Source: Paenibacillus taiwanensis DSM 18679 (lineage in GTDB: Bacteria; Bacillota; Bacilli; Paenibacillales; Paenibacillaceae). From it: DNA of 64,000 bases. The notes below the pieces were generated by a model. That model ran no database searches and had not been told where the DNA came from. It saw only the letters and a list, made by a program, of their open reading frames with translations. Made by a program: the position numbers and the translations under genes. This document shows positions 9,023 to 17,514 of the stretch, in pieces. Location: contig NZ_KE384306.1 of the NCBI RefSeq assembly GCF_000425125.1, positions 1,024,356-1,088,355 on the forward strand, written 5' to 3'. The first letter of the stretch is position 1, and each line of letters opens with the position of its first letter.

Positions 9023-10837
9023 ATGATGAGTGGGAAATTAAATCAGCCGATGAAGCGTTATATGCCTGGAATCGATGGTCTGCGAGCCATTTCTGTCTTG
9101 GCTGTTATTGCTTACCATTTCGAATTGAAGTGGGCCCAAGGGGGATTTCAAGGAGTAGGCGTATTTTTTGTTCTGTCCGGTTACCTGATTACGGATCAGC
9201 TGCTTATGGAGTGGACCGTGAATAAACGCATATTGATTTGGAACTTTTGGATGAGAAGGTTTCGTAGACTGCTGCCTGCGATGTTAAATATGCTCATTTT
9301 AGTTGCTTTGTGGTTAGTAGTCACAGATCCTACTAGATTCTTATCACTAATAGGAAATTTTATCTCTTCTGTTTTTTACGTAAATAACTGGTTCCTCATT
9401 TTTCATGAAGTTTCTTATTTCGAAAGTTTTGGTCCAGTTTCGCCGATTGGACATCTATGGTCGCTTTCCATTGAGGAACAGTTTTACGTGATTTGGCCCA
9501 TCGCATTACTCATCGGCATAAAGCTTGCACCGCAGCGCGGAAAATTAGTGTTAAGCATGTTGGTATTGGCTTTCGTATCCGCGATCACGATGGCTCTAAT
9601 GTATGTGCCAGGAACGGACCCAAGCAGAGTTTATTACGGAACAGACACTAGGGCATTCGCCATACTGATTGGTGCTGCCTTGGCGGTCTGTTGGCCGAGC
9701 TGGAAGCTGAACAAAATGATTTCACCTGCGGCGCGTGTATCGCTTGATATGATTGGCGGGTTAGGATTGCTTATGTTACTTATACTAATTCACCGCACGA
9801 ATGAGTATGAGGATTCGTTGTACCAGCACGGCTTCCTTTCTTTGTCCTTGATTAGTGCCGTAATTATTGCAGTGTTGGTGCATCCGGGAAGTCTTCTAGG
9901 CAAAATTATGGGTTGTCGACCACTAACTTGGCTTGGTAAGCATTCCTATAGTCTCTACATTTGGCACTATCCCGTCATTATTTTAATGCGGCCAGAAGCA
10001 GGTAATGAAGGATTGGAATTTACACAATTGCTACTGCAACTGGCCATTATTGTATGGTTGTCTATCTTATCTTACGAGTTTATTGAAGAACCGATTCGCA
10101 AGCGTAATTTCCGGGCTAAATGGCATCGTATTCGACATCATCATTCATTTAAACCAATGATCGGTTTGAGCGTAACGCTGATCGCCTTCTTTATTGCTCA
10201 ATCTTGGATCACGAATGCAAGCAAGGTTCCATCAGAAATGGCACAAACTGTGAGTATGCAAAATACTGTGCAAAATGAAGACCAGCAAATGACTGATCTT
10301 CATCAACCATTCACAAATGACGATCAACAAACAAGTCATGACGATGATGTTATGGAATCGCCTAAGAAAGGAAGGGGCATCACGCTGATTGGTGATTCTT
10401 TGGCGCTAGGCGTAGATTCCTACTTAAAAGCGTTGCTTCCGGACATTGTGGTTGATGGCAAGGTTGGTAGACAGATGTCTGATGCTCAAGAGGTAGTGAA
10501 TGAACTACAGTCAAAGGGGCAATTAGGGGATCATCTCATCATTGAATTGGGAAGCAACGGGGTCTTTAATAGGAGCAAACTGAAATCTATGCTCGATTCT
10601 CTACAGGACAAGCAGGTTTACCTCGTAACTACAAGGGTTCCTAAAAGTTGGCAAAATTCAGTCAATGATGCTTTGAAGGAAGTTGCGCATGACTATCATA
10701 ATGTGAAAATTATCGATTGGTATGCTGCTAGTGAGAACAGAAGCGAGTTGTTTGCACAGGATGGTGTTCATCTAAACTCGGAGGGAGCTCGATTTTATGC
10801 GTCTCTACTGGTTGAGCACCTCCAACAAAATGAATAG
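9023..10837 (+). CDS. Membrane O-acyltransferase with SGNH domain (OatA-like)
   Basis: A 604-residue protein. The first 380 residues form an acyltransferase-3 domain of about ten membrane segments, with GIDGLRAISVLAVIAYHF and FFVLSGYLI near the start. After a linker rich in Q and D, an outer SGNH hydrolase-like domain covers about 452-600, with GDSLALGV (block I) and DGVHLNSEG (Asp-x-x-His block V). OatA-type proteins move acetyl groups across the membrane onto peptidoglycan or other wall polymers (family knowledge); the polymer is not shown here. The next gene is a free copy of the SGNH part, and an LCP ligase follows, so a wall-modification operon is likely. An ATG 3 bp downstream is an alternative start. 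Confidence 0.9.
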   Translation: MMSGKLNQPMKRYMPGIDGLRAISVLAVIAYHFELKWAQGGFQGVGVFFVLSGYLITDQLLMEWTVNKRILIWNFWMRRFRRLLPAMLNMLILVALWLVVTDPTRFLSLIGNFISSVFYVNNWFLIFHEVSYFESFGPVSPIGHLWSLSIEEQFYVIWPIALLIGIKLAPQRGKLVLSMLVLAFVSAITMALMYVPGTDPSRVYYGTDTRAFAILIGAALAVCWPSWKLNKMISPAARVSLDMIGGLGLLMLLILIHRTNEYEDSLYQHGFLSLSLISAVIIAVLVHPGSLLGKIMGCRPLTWLGKHSYSLYIWHYPVIILMRPEAGNEGLEFTQLLLQLAIIVWLSILSYEFIEEPIRKRNFRAKWHRIRHHHSFKPMIGLSVTLIAFFIAQSWITNASKVPSEMAQTVSMQNTVQNEDQQMTDLHQPFTNDDQQTSHDDDVMESPKKGRGITLIGDSLALGVDSYLKALLPDIVVDGKVGRQMSDAQEVVNELQSKGQLGDHLIIELGSNGVFNRSKLKSMLDSLQDKQVYLVTTRVPKSWQNSVNDALKEVAHDYHNVKIIDWYAASENRSELFAQDGVHLNSEGARFYASLLVEHLQQNE

Positions 10838-10882
10838 TTTGCGATATCCAAAAAACATATAAATGAAAGGATGGGATAAAGG

Positions 10883-11545
10883 ATGAAACAACAAAAAGTA
10901 TGGATAGTATGGGGGCTTACTCTCCTAATCTTCGCTATGGGATACGTTAGCGTCCAATCACAAGCTGCTTCTGATAGTAAACTAGAAAATACGAATCTCA
11001 ACTCTGCTGATTCCTCAAATAATGGTGCGATTAACCCAAAGAAAAAAGCTAACTATACCGAATCTGTGTCTATTAACGGTGATGACGTTACGATCATAGG
11101 CGATTCTGTCATCGTTGGCGTTGAGCCTTACCTAAAGGAAATGCTTCCGAAAGTTACTGTTGATGGAAAGGTCGGCAGACAAATGTCACAGGCCAGAGAA
11201 CTAATTAAACAATTAAGTATACAACAAAAATTAGGAGATCGCATTATTATAGAACTGGGAACTAACGGTCCCTTTTCTAAAGATCAACTTCGCAGCTTGT
11301 TGAAGTCCCTTGATGAAGCTAAACAGGTGCTGGTTGTAACAACTCGGGTTCCTAAAGGATGGCAAGATGCTGTGAATTCTAATATCAACGATGTTGTTGG
11401 TGATTTCAAAAATGCAGAAGTGGTGGACTGGTATACAGCGAGCGAAGGAAAAGGACAATATTTTTACAAAGACGGGGTGCATTTAACTCCGGATGGCAAC
11501 CGATTTTATGCTTCACTGCTTATACAAGCCCTTGAGGAAAAATAA
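10883..11545 (+). CDS. Secreted SGNH-hydrolase-like protein
   Basis: A 220-residue protein with an N-terminal signal peptide or anchor (residues 1-29). An SGNH domain at about 70-218 contains GDSVIVGVEPYL, GKVGRQMSQA and DGVHLTPDGN. It closely parallels the C-terminal domain of the acyltransferase just upstream, down to GKVGRQMS and the RVPKxWQ segment, so the two probably arose by duplication. It may transfer or remove acyl groups on the same wall polymer. It lies 45 bp after the acyltransferase, in the same direction. Confidence 0.88.
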   Translation: MKQQKVWIVWGLTLLIFAMGYVSVQSQAASDSKLENTNLNSADSSNNGAINPKKKANYTESVSINGDDVTIIGDSVIVGVEPYLKEMLPKVTVDGKVGRQMSQARELIKQLSIQQKLGDRIIIELGTNGPFSKDQLRSLLKSLDEAKQVLVVTTRVPKGWQDAVNSNINDVVGDFKNAEVVDWYTASEGKGQYFYKDGVHLTPDGNRFYASLLIQALEEK

Positions 11546-11589
11546 GTTGGACCTCTCGATGATTAAAAATAAAGGAAAGGAATAACGAC

Positions 11590-12582
11590 ATGTCTCAAAA
11601 AAAGAAAAAAATAGCTGCCTTACTCGTCATTATTTTATTTGTAATTGTTGCTTATGGACTTTATTATACGGTGTCCATTTATAAAGGTTTGGAAGGGTTA
11701 AATAAAACGTCTGTTCATTCTCCCTTTTCCAAGGTGATGGCCAGTGATGAGAAAGTGGCAGCACCTCCAAAATGGTTAGGCACGGAGCCAGTCCAAATTT
11801 TATTAATGGGAGTAGATGCTCGAGGAAGTAAAAAAGGGGAGATTCCCAGATCTGACAGCATGATGGTGGTTTCCTTAGACCCTGTTCATAAGCGTACCCA
11901 TGTATTCTCTATTCTCCGAGATACCTATACCGATATCCCGGATCATGGCAAGAACCGCATTAACACAGCGATCACGCATGGACCCAAGACGGCTATGCGT
12001 GCAGTAAGCGAGTTGCTTGGTATCCCGATTCAATTTTATGTTTATACAGATTTTCAGGGATTTATTAAACTTGTCGATGCTGTAGGCGGGGTTGATTTTT
12101 ATGTGGAGAAGGATATGAAGTATGGAAGCAAAGCCGACAAGCATGAGTACGATATCAACTTAAAAGAAGGAGAGCAGCATTTAGACGGGACTACGGCACT
12201 TCAATATGTCCGTTTTCGCCATGATGCGCTGTCCGATTATGCTCGAACGAAACGTCAGCGAGATTTCATCAATGCCATCGTCAAAAAAATGAAAAGCACA
12301 ACCTCCATCATGAAGCTGCCTTCCATACTGGAAGAAGTCAGTCCGTATATGGATACGAATATGTCGGTAAACGACATGTGGCAGCTGGCAGAGGTCGGAT
12401 ATAAGAGCAAGGTCGAAGCAAGTGAGCAAATCCCACCGATGAAGCTGCTCAAGGAAACCTATGTTGGAAGAGCAGCAGTGCTGACCGTGTCAAGCAGCAA
12501 GGACCTTAAGGATTATGTCCGGAATTTTATTGAAGCACATGAGACAGATCCCGCTGATGGCGGGGAGATAACACAACCATAG
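11590..12582 (+). CDS. LytR-CpsA-Psr (LCP) family protein
   Basis: A 330-residue protein with one N-terminal membrane segment (about 7-27) and an LCP domain at about 75-240. Visible motifs are ILLMGVDARG, RSDSMMVVSL, SILRDTY and LQYVRFRHDALSDYARTKRQ; the Arg and Asp residues of these motifs bind the lipid-linked pyrophosphate in this family. LCP enzymes attach anionic polymers to peptidoglycan. Position after the acyltransferase/SGNH pair suggests a joint role in wall polymer attachment and acylation (inference). Confidence 0.93.
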   Translation: MSQKKKKIAALLVIILFVIVAYGLYYTVSIYKGLEGLNKTSVHSPFSKVMASDEKVAAPPKWLGTEPVQILLMGVDARGSKKGEIPRSDSMMVVSLDPVHKRTHVFSILRDTYTDIPDHGKNRINTAITHGPKTAMRAVSELLGIPIQFYVYTDFQGFIKLVDAVGGVDFYVEKDMKYGSKADKHEYDINLKEGEQHLDGTTALQYVRFRHDALSDYARTKRQRDFINAIVKKMKSTTSIMKLPSILEEVSPYMDTNMSVNDMWQLAEVGYKSKVEASEQIPPMKLLKETYVGRAAVLTVSSSKDLKDYVRNFIEAHETDPADGGEITQP

Positions 12583-12627
12583 TGAATGAGGGACCGGAGG
12601 GATGGGGAAATGAGAAGGAGGAGCAAG

Positions 12628-13908
12628 ATGGTTAAGAAATTAAGGAAGCAAAGTGTACTCATGTTATTGATAACACTTTTGGTCATGATGTACGCGATCT
12701 CCGACTACAGGGTTCTGGCACAGGCCGCACAGGAGAATGTGAAGAATCCAGTGACAACTCAACTATTAAAAATGAGTAATCATGTTGCATCGTTGACGGA
12801 GAAGAGAACATTTCAAGTCAAGTTTGATCTTCCAAAAGGTGTGAAAGCGAAAAGTATACGCTGGACGTATGATGATAAACCACTATCAGAATGGAAAACA
12901 TTCGAACAAGGTGACTACACCGGTCCGGCTTTCATTACGGTTAGCGATGAGAAGGTGAATAATGGAGAGTTTACGGCCAACGTGACCTTTGATCTGCCAT
13001 ATGGTTCGACCAATCTGGCCGAACCACGCTTGCAGGCTCAGCTATTTGGGTCACTGATGGGCACATATGAATTAGCAGCGGTGGCTGATGGACAAGTTAT
13101 TGCTCAGGCACCCGTGAAATTAACACCTTACGAAAGCTTCATTACTTATGATGAGTTGAAGCCGGGGATAGATGTCGTGACAGCTCAAGCGGCTGAGAAA
13201 AATGACAGATATATTGAAACGACATCCATTGGAAAGTCAGTGGAAGGTCGAGATATTTATTTTACGATTGTTGCCAAGAATAAGGCGATTGTTGACAAAT
13301 ATCAAAAAGTAACCCATCCTGCCATGATGAACAATCCCGAACAATTACAGGAGGACATTAAATCGGGTACATTCGGTGACTATGCTGTACCGATCTGGAT
13401 AAATAATATTCACCCAAATGAGTCCCCAGGCGTCGATGCAATCTTTAACTATTTTAAGTCCATTGCTTTGGATAAGAGCATAACGTATAACACTACTTTG
13501 CCGACTGGCAAACCAAGCAAGGTCTCGCTTAATGTAGAAGATGCGTTAGACCATGTGTTCTTCCTATTCGTTTATACTAATAATCCGGATGGACGCGCTC
13601 ATACGACCAGAGGGAACGCTAATGACTTCGATTTGAACCGGGACAACTCTTACCAAACCCAACCGGAGACACGCAGTGTTACGGAACAGATTGCAAAGTG
13701 GTCCCCGCTCTCATTTCTGGATTTACATGGATTCGATAGAGGTTTTCTCATTGAACCGGCCACGCCGCCGCATGATCCAAACATCGAATACGATTTGATG
13801 ATAGACAACATGGTAGAACAAGCGAAAGCCATGGGTGAAGCCGGAATAGCCAATACCCATTATGATTATTATCATATTCCTTACGAAGAACATCGGAAAT
13901 CCGTTTAA
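12628..13908 (+). CDS. M14 carboxypeptidase, N-terminal part
   Basis: The 426-residue product predicted if the TAA at 13906 is real: signal peptide, an N-terminal domain, and the zinc-binding part of an M14 metallopeptidase (HPNE near residue 262; later GRAHTTRGNANDFDLNRD and LDLHGFDRG). It ends with EEHRKSV. It lacks the catalytic-Glu segment and the SLH cell-wall anchor, so it should be released rather than anchored and is probably inactive. Confidence 0.5.
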   Translation: MVKKLRKQSVLMLLITLLVMMYAISDYRVLAQAAQENVKNPVTTQLLKMSNHVASLTEKRTFQVKFDLPKGVKAKSIRWTYDDKPLSEWKTFEQGDYTGPAFITVSDEKVNNGEFTANVTFDLPYGSTNLAEPRLQAQLFGSLMGTYELAAVADGQVIAQAPVKLTPYESFITYDELKPGIDVVTAQAAEKNDRYIETTSIGKSVEGRDIYFTIVAKNKAIVDKYQKVTHPAMMNNPEQLQEDIKSGTFGDYAVPIWINNIHPNESPGVDAIFNYFKSIALDKSITYNTTLPTGKPSKVSLNVEDALDHVFFLFVYTNNPDGRAHTTRGNANDFDLNRDNSYQTQPETRSVTEQIAKWSPLSFLDLHGFDRGFLIEPATPPHDPNIEYDLMIDNMVEQAKAMGEAGIANTHYDYYHIPYEEHRKSV

Positions 13909-13932
13909 GATCCGAGTTATCAGTCCAAGGGT

Positions 13933-15972
13933 GTGGCTTCAGGATGGGATGATGCGTCACCGGCCTACACAGCAGTATTCGCCATGCATCATGGTGCATT
14001 GGGACATACGCTCGAGGTTCCGGAGAATAACGAAGAATCCACAAAGGCCTTATACTACAGTACAGCAGCAGCTACATCCTATGTGATGAATAATAAAGAA
14101 AAACTGTTTGTAAACCAACTAGAAATTTATAAACGCGGGGTTCATAATGTTGACGATCATGCAGTAGATCAATATTTGGTCAATGCTAAAAATGATCGAA
14201 TCGGTCGTCCACGTCAGGGAATGCAAAATTTTTTTCCGGAATATTACGTGCTACCCATCGACAAGAATCTTCAAAAAAATCCGCTCGAAGCATACCGTAT
14301 GATTGAGTATTTTCTTCGTAACGGGGTTCAGGTCGAACGTTCCACAGAAGCTGTCAGCATTGATGGTAAGATATATCCTGAAGGATCATTTGTTGTCAAT
14401 ATGCATCAAGCATTGAGAGGGATAGCTAATTTGGTCTTGTATGACGGAGTGGATGTATCTGACTATGAATCTGTCGCCGGAGAAATTGTTCAAAATTTCC
14501 CTAAGCTGCGCGGTTTTGATTCATATGCAATCCGAAAGCCGCTTGCGTTTACAAGTAAGACAATGCCAGTAACCTCGGTTTCAGTTCCAGCGACGACAAT
14601 GCCTGGCCATACAGATAACGTGCTGATCGGCAATACCAATAACGACGCAATCCAAGCGGTAAATCATTTACTTGCTGCAGGCAAGAAAGTGACCATGCTT
14701 ACTTCACGTGGTGAAGGGCACGAAATAGGTGATTTCGTTGTTTCCTATGTCGATTTGTATCCACTAGCTTCAAAATATGTTCTTGACGTGAGTGCATTTG
14801 GCAACTACAAACCGGATGGAAAGGAACTTAGACGTTCGACAGTAGCAGCGCTAGGTGAAGCCGCATTTGTATTGGAAGATATGGGCTTCGATGTCACTTC
14901 AGATCAGGTGAAGGCAGATGTACTCGTTAATACATTCGATTTTTCCGATATGGTGGAAAAAGGAAAACCTTATATCGCCTATGGATACATGGGCATGATG
15001 AATATCCAGGACTTGATTCCCGGATTCTCCTATAAGGGTCTAGGATGGCAGCGATACGAGGGAGTATTCTTGGCAGACGTCAACCAGGATAATGTCATCA
15101 CGGGACCTTACGATGAACAGGAGCATTTTTATACCGTATCCGGCACCTATATCACATCTGTACCCAAATCAGCAAAAGTTCTTGCTACATTCGGAAAACA
15201 AGACCATTTTTACAAGTCGGGCTGGTGGCCAGGACATGATGCCGCCAAGGGCCAAATCATGGCTTTCACATATAAAGAAAACAACAAAAATGTGACGGTG
15301 TTTTCTAACGATTTGACGAACGCGGCCCATTCTCAGCATCAATACCGATTGCTGGCCAATTCCATCTTTAATTCAGTTTCTGAGACTCAGGATTCCGGAT
15401 CAAATGTAGCGTTTAATGACTTAAAAAGCGTCGAGTCTTGGGCAGGAGATGAAATCCGCCAATTGGCAGGTCAAGGGATTCTGCAAGGTACAGGTGGAAA
15501 TCGTTTTGAACCATTAAAGCCAGTGACACGTGCAGAATTTACTACGATGATCGTAAAGGGCTTTAATCTGACCAATCCACAAGCCGAAAGTCCCTTTACC
15601 GATGTTCTCACGTCAAGTTGGTTTTATCCTTATATTTCGGCAGCTGTTGAATCCAAACTGGTTAATGGCTTGGGAAACGGTCGTTTTGAGCCCAAGCGAG
15701 CCATTACGCGAGAAGAGATGGCACAAATTACAGCTAATGCTCTGAAGCTCACTCAACATCCTTCAATTGACAGCATTGACGAATCATTTTCTAAATTTAC
15801 CGATAAAGATACCATTGCCCCTTATGCGAGAAAGGCTGTTGCATGGTTGACCCAAAAAGGAATCCTTCAAGGAGTTACCTTGACAACCTTCGGTCCAAAA
15901 GAAATCGCCAATCGGGCACAGGCAGCGGTAATAATCCACCGGATGATGCAATTTAAGACAGAACCAGCATAA
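13933..15972 (+). CDS. M14 carboxypeptidase C-terminal part with three SLH domains
   Basis: A 679-codon open stretch in the same frame as the upstream part. It starts inside the M14 fold (GHTLEVPENN at about residue 30), continues through a 460-residue region, and ends with three SLH repeats at about residues 500-675 (motifs RAEFTTMIVKGF, REEMAQITANAL, RAQAAVIIHRMM). The only early start is GTG 13933 without a good ribosome site, and there is no signal peptide, so export is not expected. It is best read as the tail of the broken gene. Confidence 0.5.
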   Translation: MASGWDDASPAYTAVFAMHHGALGHTLEVPENNEESTKALYYSTAAATSYVMNNKEKLFVNQLEIYKRGVHNVDDHAVDQYLVNAKNDRIGRPRQGMQNFFPEYYVLPIDKNLQKNPLEAYRMIEYFLRNGVQVERSTEAVSIDGKIYPEGSFVVNMHQALRGIANLVLYDGVDVSDYESVAGEIVQNFPKLRGFDSYAIRKPLAFTSKTMPVTSVSVPATTMPGHTDNVLIGNTNNDAIQAVNHLLAAGKKVTMLTSRGEGHEIGDFVVSYVDLYPLASKYVLDVSAFGNYKPDGKELRRSTVAALGEAAFVLEDMGFDVTSDQVKADVLVNTFDFSDMVEKGKPYIAYGYMGMMNIQDLIPGFSYKGLGWQRYEGVFLADVNQDNVITGPYDEQEHFYTVSGTYITSVPKSAKVLATFGKQDHFYKSGWWPGHDAAKGQIMAFTYKENNKNVTVFSNDLTNAAHSQHQYRLLANSIFNSVSETQDSGSNVAFNDLKSVESWAGDEIRQLAGQGILQGTGGNRFEPLKPVTRAEFTTMIVKGFNLTNPQAESPFTDVLTSSWFYPYISAAVESKLVNGLGNGRFEPKRAITREEMAQITANALKLTQHPSIDSIDESFSKFTDKDTIAPYARKAVAWLTQKGILQGVTLTTFGPKEIANRAQAAVIIHRMMQFKTEPA

Positions 15973-15982
15973 TTTATTGCTG

Positions 15983-16014
15983 ATAACCCCCACTCGAATT
16001 CGAGTGGGGGTTAT
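15983..16014. terminator. Bidirectional terminator
   Basis: A perfect palindrome: ATAACCCCCACTCG, then AATT, then CGAGTGGGGGTTAT, placed between two convergent genes (stops at 15972 and 16024). Confidence 0.85.
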
Positions 16015-16023
16015 TAGCACTTT

Positions 16024-17196
16024 CTACTTGGGTTTCGGTGCTGAATCGAAGGAACTAAATATGTGGTCGAAACGTCGCATGCTAGACTCAAGCGGGCCAT
16101 TCGGTAAACGAGCAAAAATCCAGCCGATTACTAACGAGATGACCACAATGAGTAAATCGCCAAACGGAATATCGCTCAAGCTGTATTCAATCCCTAATAA
16201 CACCAGTATCCAAATGACGACGAACTGTAAAGCGTACATCGTAAGTGCCACACGGCCGACTGCTGCGCAAGGAGTTAACATAACGGTCATTCTTCTTGGA
16301 ACGAGGAACATTAGTCCTACTACCAGAAGTGCAATGCCAAGTCCAATAAGCGTTTGAAACGTAGATGCAGTATGAGGAGCTGTCGCTAACAGCATGTGCC
16401 AGAGCGGTTGCTCCGCATTATGTGGCCAGATGGCATATAAGTCAGGCGGAGTGGCACTCGTACCTTGGACATTAACTAGCCACGTTTCGAAATTTAAACG
16501 TAAGTCCGGAAGAACGTATGTACCCATTGATTGGAAGATGACGAGCATAATAAAACCGAAAATTGCAAGTGACATGGCGACTTGCTTTTTCGTAAGCTCC
16601 AGACGTCCAATTACGATACCAGTTGTAAATGCAGGTGCAAGTGCGAGAGCAGACATCGGACCACCGGCAATATCTTGGAGCAAATATGCACCTGACAAGA
16701 GGCTCATTCCCAAGATCATGAGTGGTGGGGCTAACAACACCAAGGCAAGAGTTGTGTACACAAGGACGCGAGTCGAACGGTAAACGAGCATCAACGCCAA
16801 GACGAACATGGCAGCGTAGGCGGGCAAGATGATGCCATATTGGGTATTTAGAAGAATAAGTGAGTAGCCGATCACATCTACAAATACTGCCCGAGCAAGC
16901 ATTTTTGAACGAAAAACAGCTGCATTCATTCCGCGCTCCTTCATTCGCTGGGCCATAATGGAGTAGGAAATGCCTCCGCACAGAACAAATAATAGTGTTG
17001 TATTTCCGGCGACAAATGCATTCCTTTCGTTTAAAGCAAAGTGTTGTAAAAACATGCCGATCACAGCTAAACCTCTAGCTGCATCAAGGGCGATAAGACG
17101 CCCTTTCCCTTGCGAATGGTGAGATGCCGGCTTTTCCCGAAGATCGGTGTCGATTTCGTGGCGCGGCTCAGACGGCGAGTGTAATACTACTGACAA
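16024..17196 (-). CDS. DUF418/HGSNAT-type membrane acyltransferase-like protein
   Basis: A 390-residue polytopic membrane protein. After a polar N-terminus of about 35 residues comes RLIALDAARGLAVIGMFLQH, the opening motif of the heparan-alpha-glucosaminide acetyltransferase-like/DUF1624 group, and near the end VGRVALTMYALQFVVIW, typical of DUF418. About ten membrane helices are visible. It probably moves an acyl group across the membrane, but substrate and product are unknown. TTG at 17196 is chosen as start because AAAGGAGG lies 8 nt upstream; the open frame runs further, to 17337, but that extension has no signal. It shares a promoter block with the acyltransferase operon at 9 kb. Confidence 0.75.
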   Translation of the reverse strand: MSVVLHSPSEPRHEIDTDLREKPASHHSQGKGRLIALDAARGLAVIGMFLQHFALNERNAFVAGNTTLLFVLCGGISYSIMAQRMKERGMNAAVFRSKMLARAVFVDVIGYSLILLNTQYGIILPAYAAMFVLALMLVYRSTRVLVYTTLALVLLAPPLMILGMSLLSGAYLLQDIAGGPMSALALAPAFTTGIVIGRLELTKKQVAMSLAIFGFIMLVIFQSMGTYVLPDLRLNFETWLVNVQGTSATPPDLYAIWPHNAEQPLWHMLLATAPHTASTFQTLIGLGIALLVVGLMFLVPRRMTVMLTPCAAVGRVALTMYALQFVVIWILVLLGIEYSLSDIPFGDLLIVVISLVIGWIFARLPNGPLESSMRRFDHIFSSFDSAPKPK

Positions 17197-17262
17197 CTCA
17201 TACTCCTCCTTTGTTGTTATAAAGTGCGATGGGTGCTTGACTTTACACATCCATACGCCTCC

Positions 17263-17316
17263 ACTATAGCAAGGAGGTGTTGCCAAAGTTTGACCAGCTT
17301 GTAAACAAAATGTCAC
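17263..17316 (-). promoter_or_regulatory. Second copy of the 54-bp promoter block
   Basis: Read on the minus strand it starts GTGACATTTTGTTTACA, contains GGTCAAACTTTGGC and ends in TATAGT, matching 8927-8980 at 42 of 54 positions without gaps. It lies 67 bp upstream of the TTG start of the DUF418-type gene. The shared block suggests one regulator for both envelope units. Confidence 0.6.
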
Positions 17317-17427
17317 AACAAGATGGTTTGGCTTCATTATGCACTTGGGTATACACTACCTTGGTCTTGTCCTCATTTATGTGATCACCCAAATGATGCT
17401 GACATCGTTCTTAGATATGGAAATCTA

Positions 17428-17457
17428 TTGGCATACCTAAAATTAGTATGGTAATAT
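17428..17457 (+). promoter_or_regulatory. Promoter with dyad before the RRNPP receptor gene
   Basis: TTGGCA (17428-17433), an 18-bp spacer and TAATAT (17452-17457). The spacer holds a dyad CATAC-N9-GTATG (17432-17450). XRE-type peptide receptors often bind dyads in their own promoter region, so this is a candidate operator. Confidence 0.5.
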
Positions 17458-17514
17458 GTAGGTGGTTGAAATATAATATAAATATTGAATAATTAAACAA
17501 GTGAGGTGTACCCA

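Larger units (their letters stand above)
12628..15972 (+). pseudogene. SLH-anchored M14 carboxypeptidase, broken by in-frame TAA
   Basis: One reading frame of about 1115 codons is interrupted by a single TAA at 13906-13908, with no frameshift: protein similarity continues directly after the stop. Order: signal peptide (from ATG 12628, preceded by AAGGAGG at 6 nt), an N-terminal beta-rich region, an M14 zinc-peptidase domain, and three SLH domains. The zinc motif HPNESPG and the LDLHGFDRG segment lie before the stop; the segment GHTLEVPENN, which should carry the catalytic Glu, lies after it. So the upstream product alone would be inactive. A sequencing error is the main alternative. ATG 12586 and 12610 are less likely starts. 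Confidence 0.8.

Noticed and set aside
13906-13908. Programmed readthrough or recoding at TAA
   Set aside because: No known stop-codon readthrough context or selenocysteine signal (which would need TGA) is present; a simple mutation or error is more likely.
16394-16981. Long frames overlapping the DUF418 gene
   Set aside because: Both are in other frames of a clear membrane protein and have no family features.
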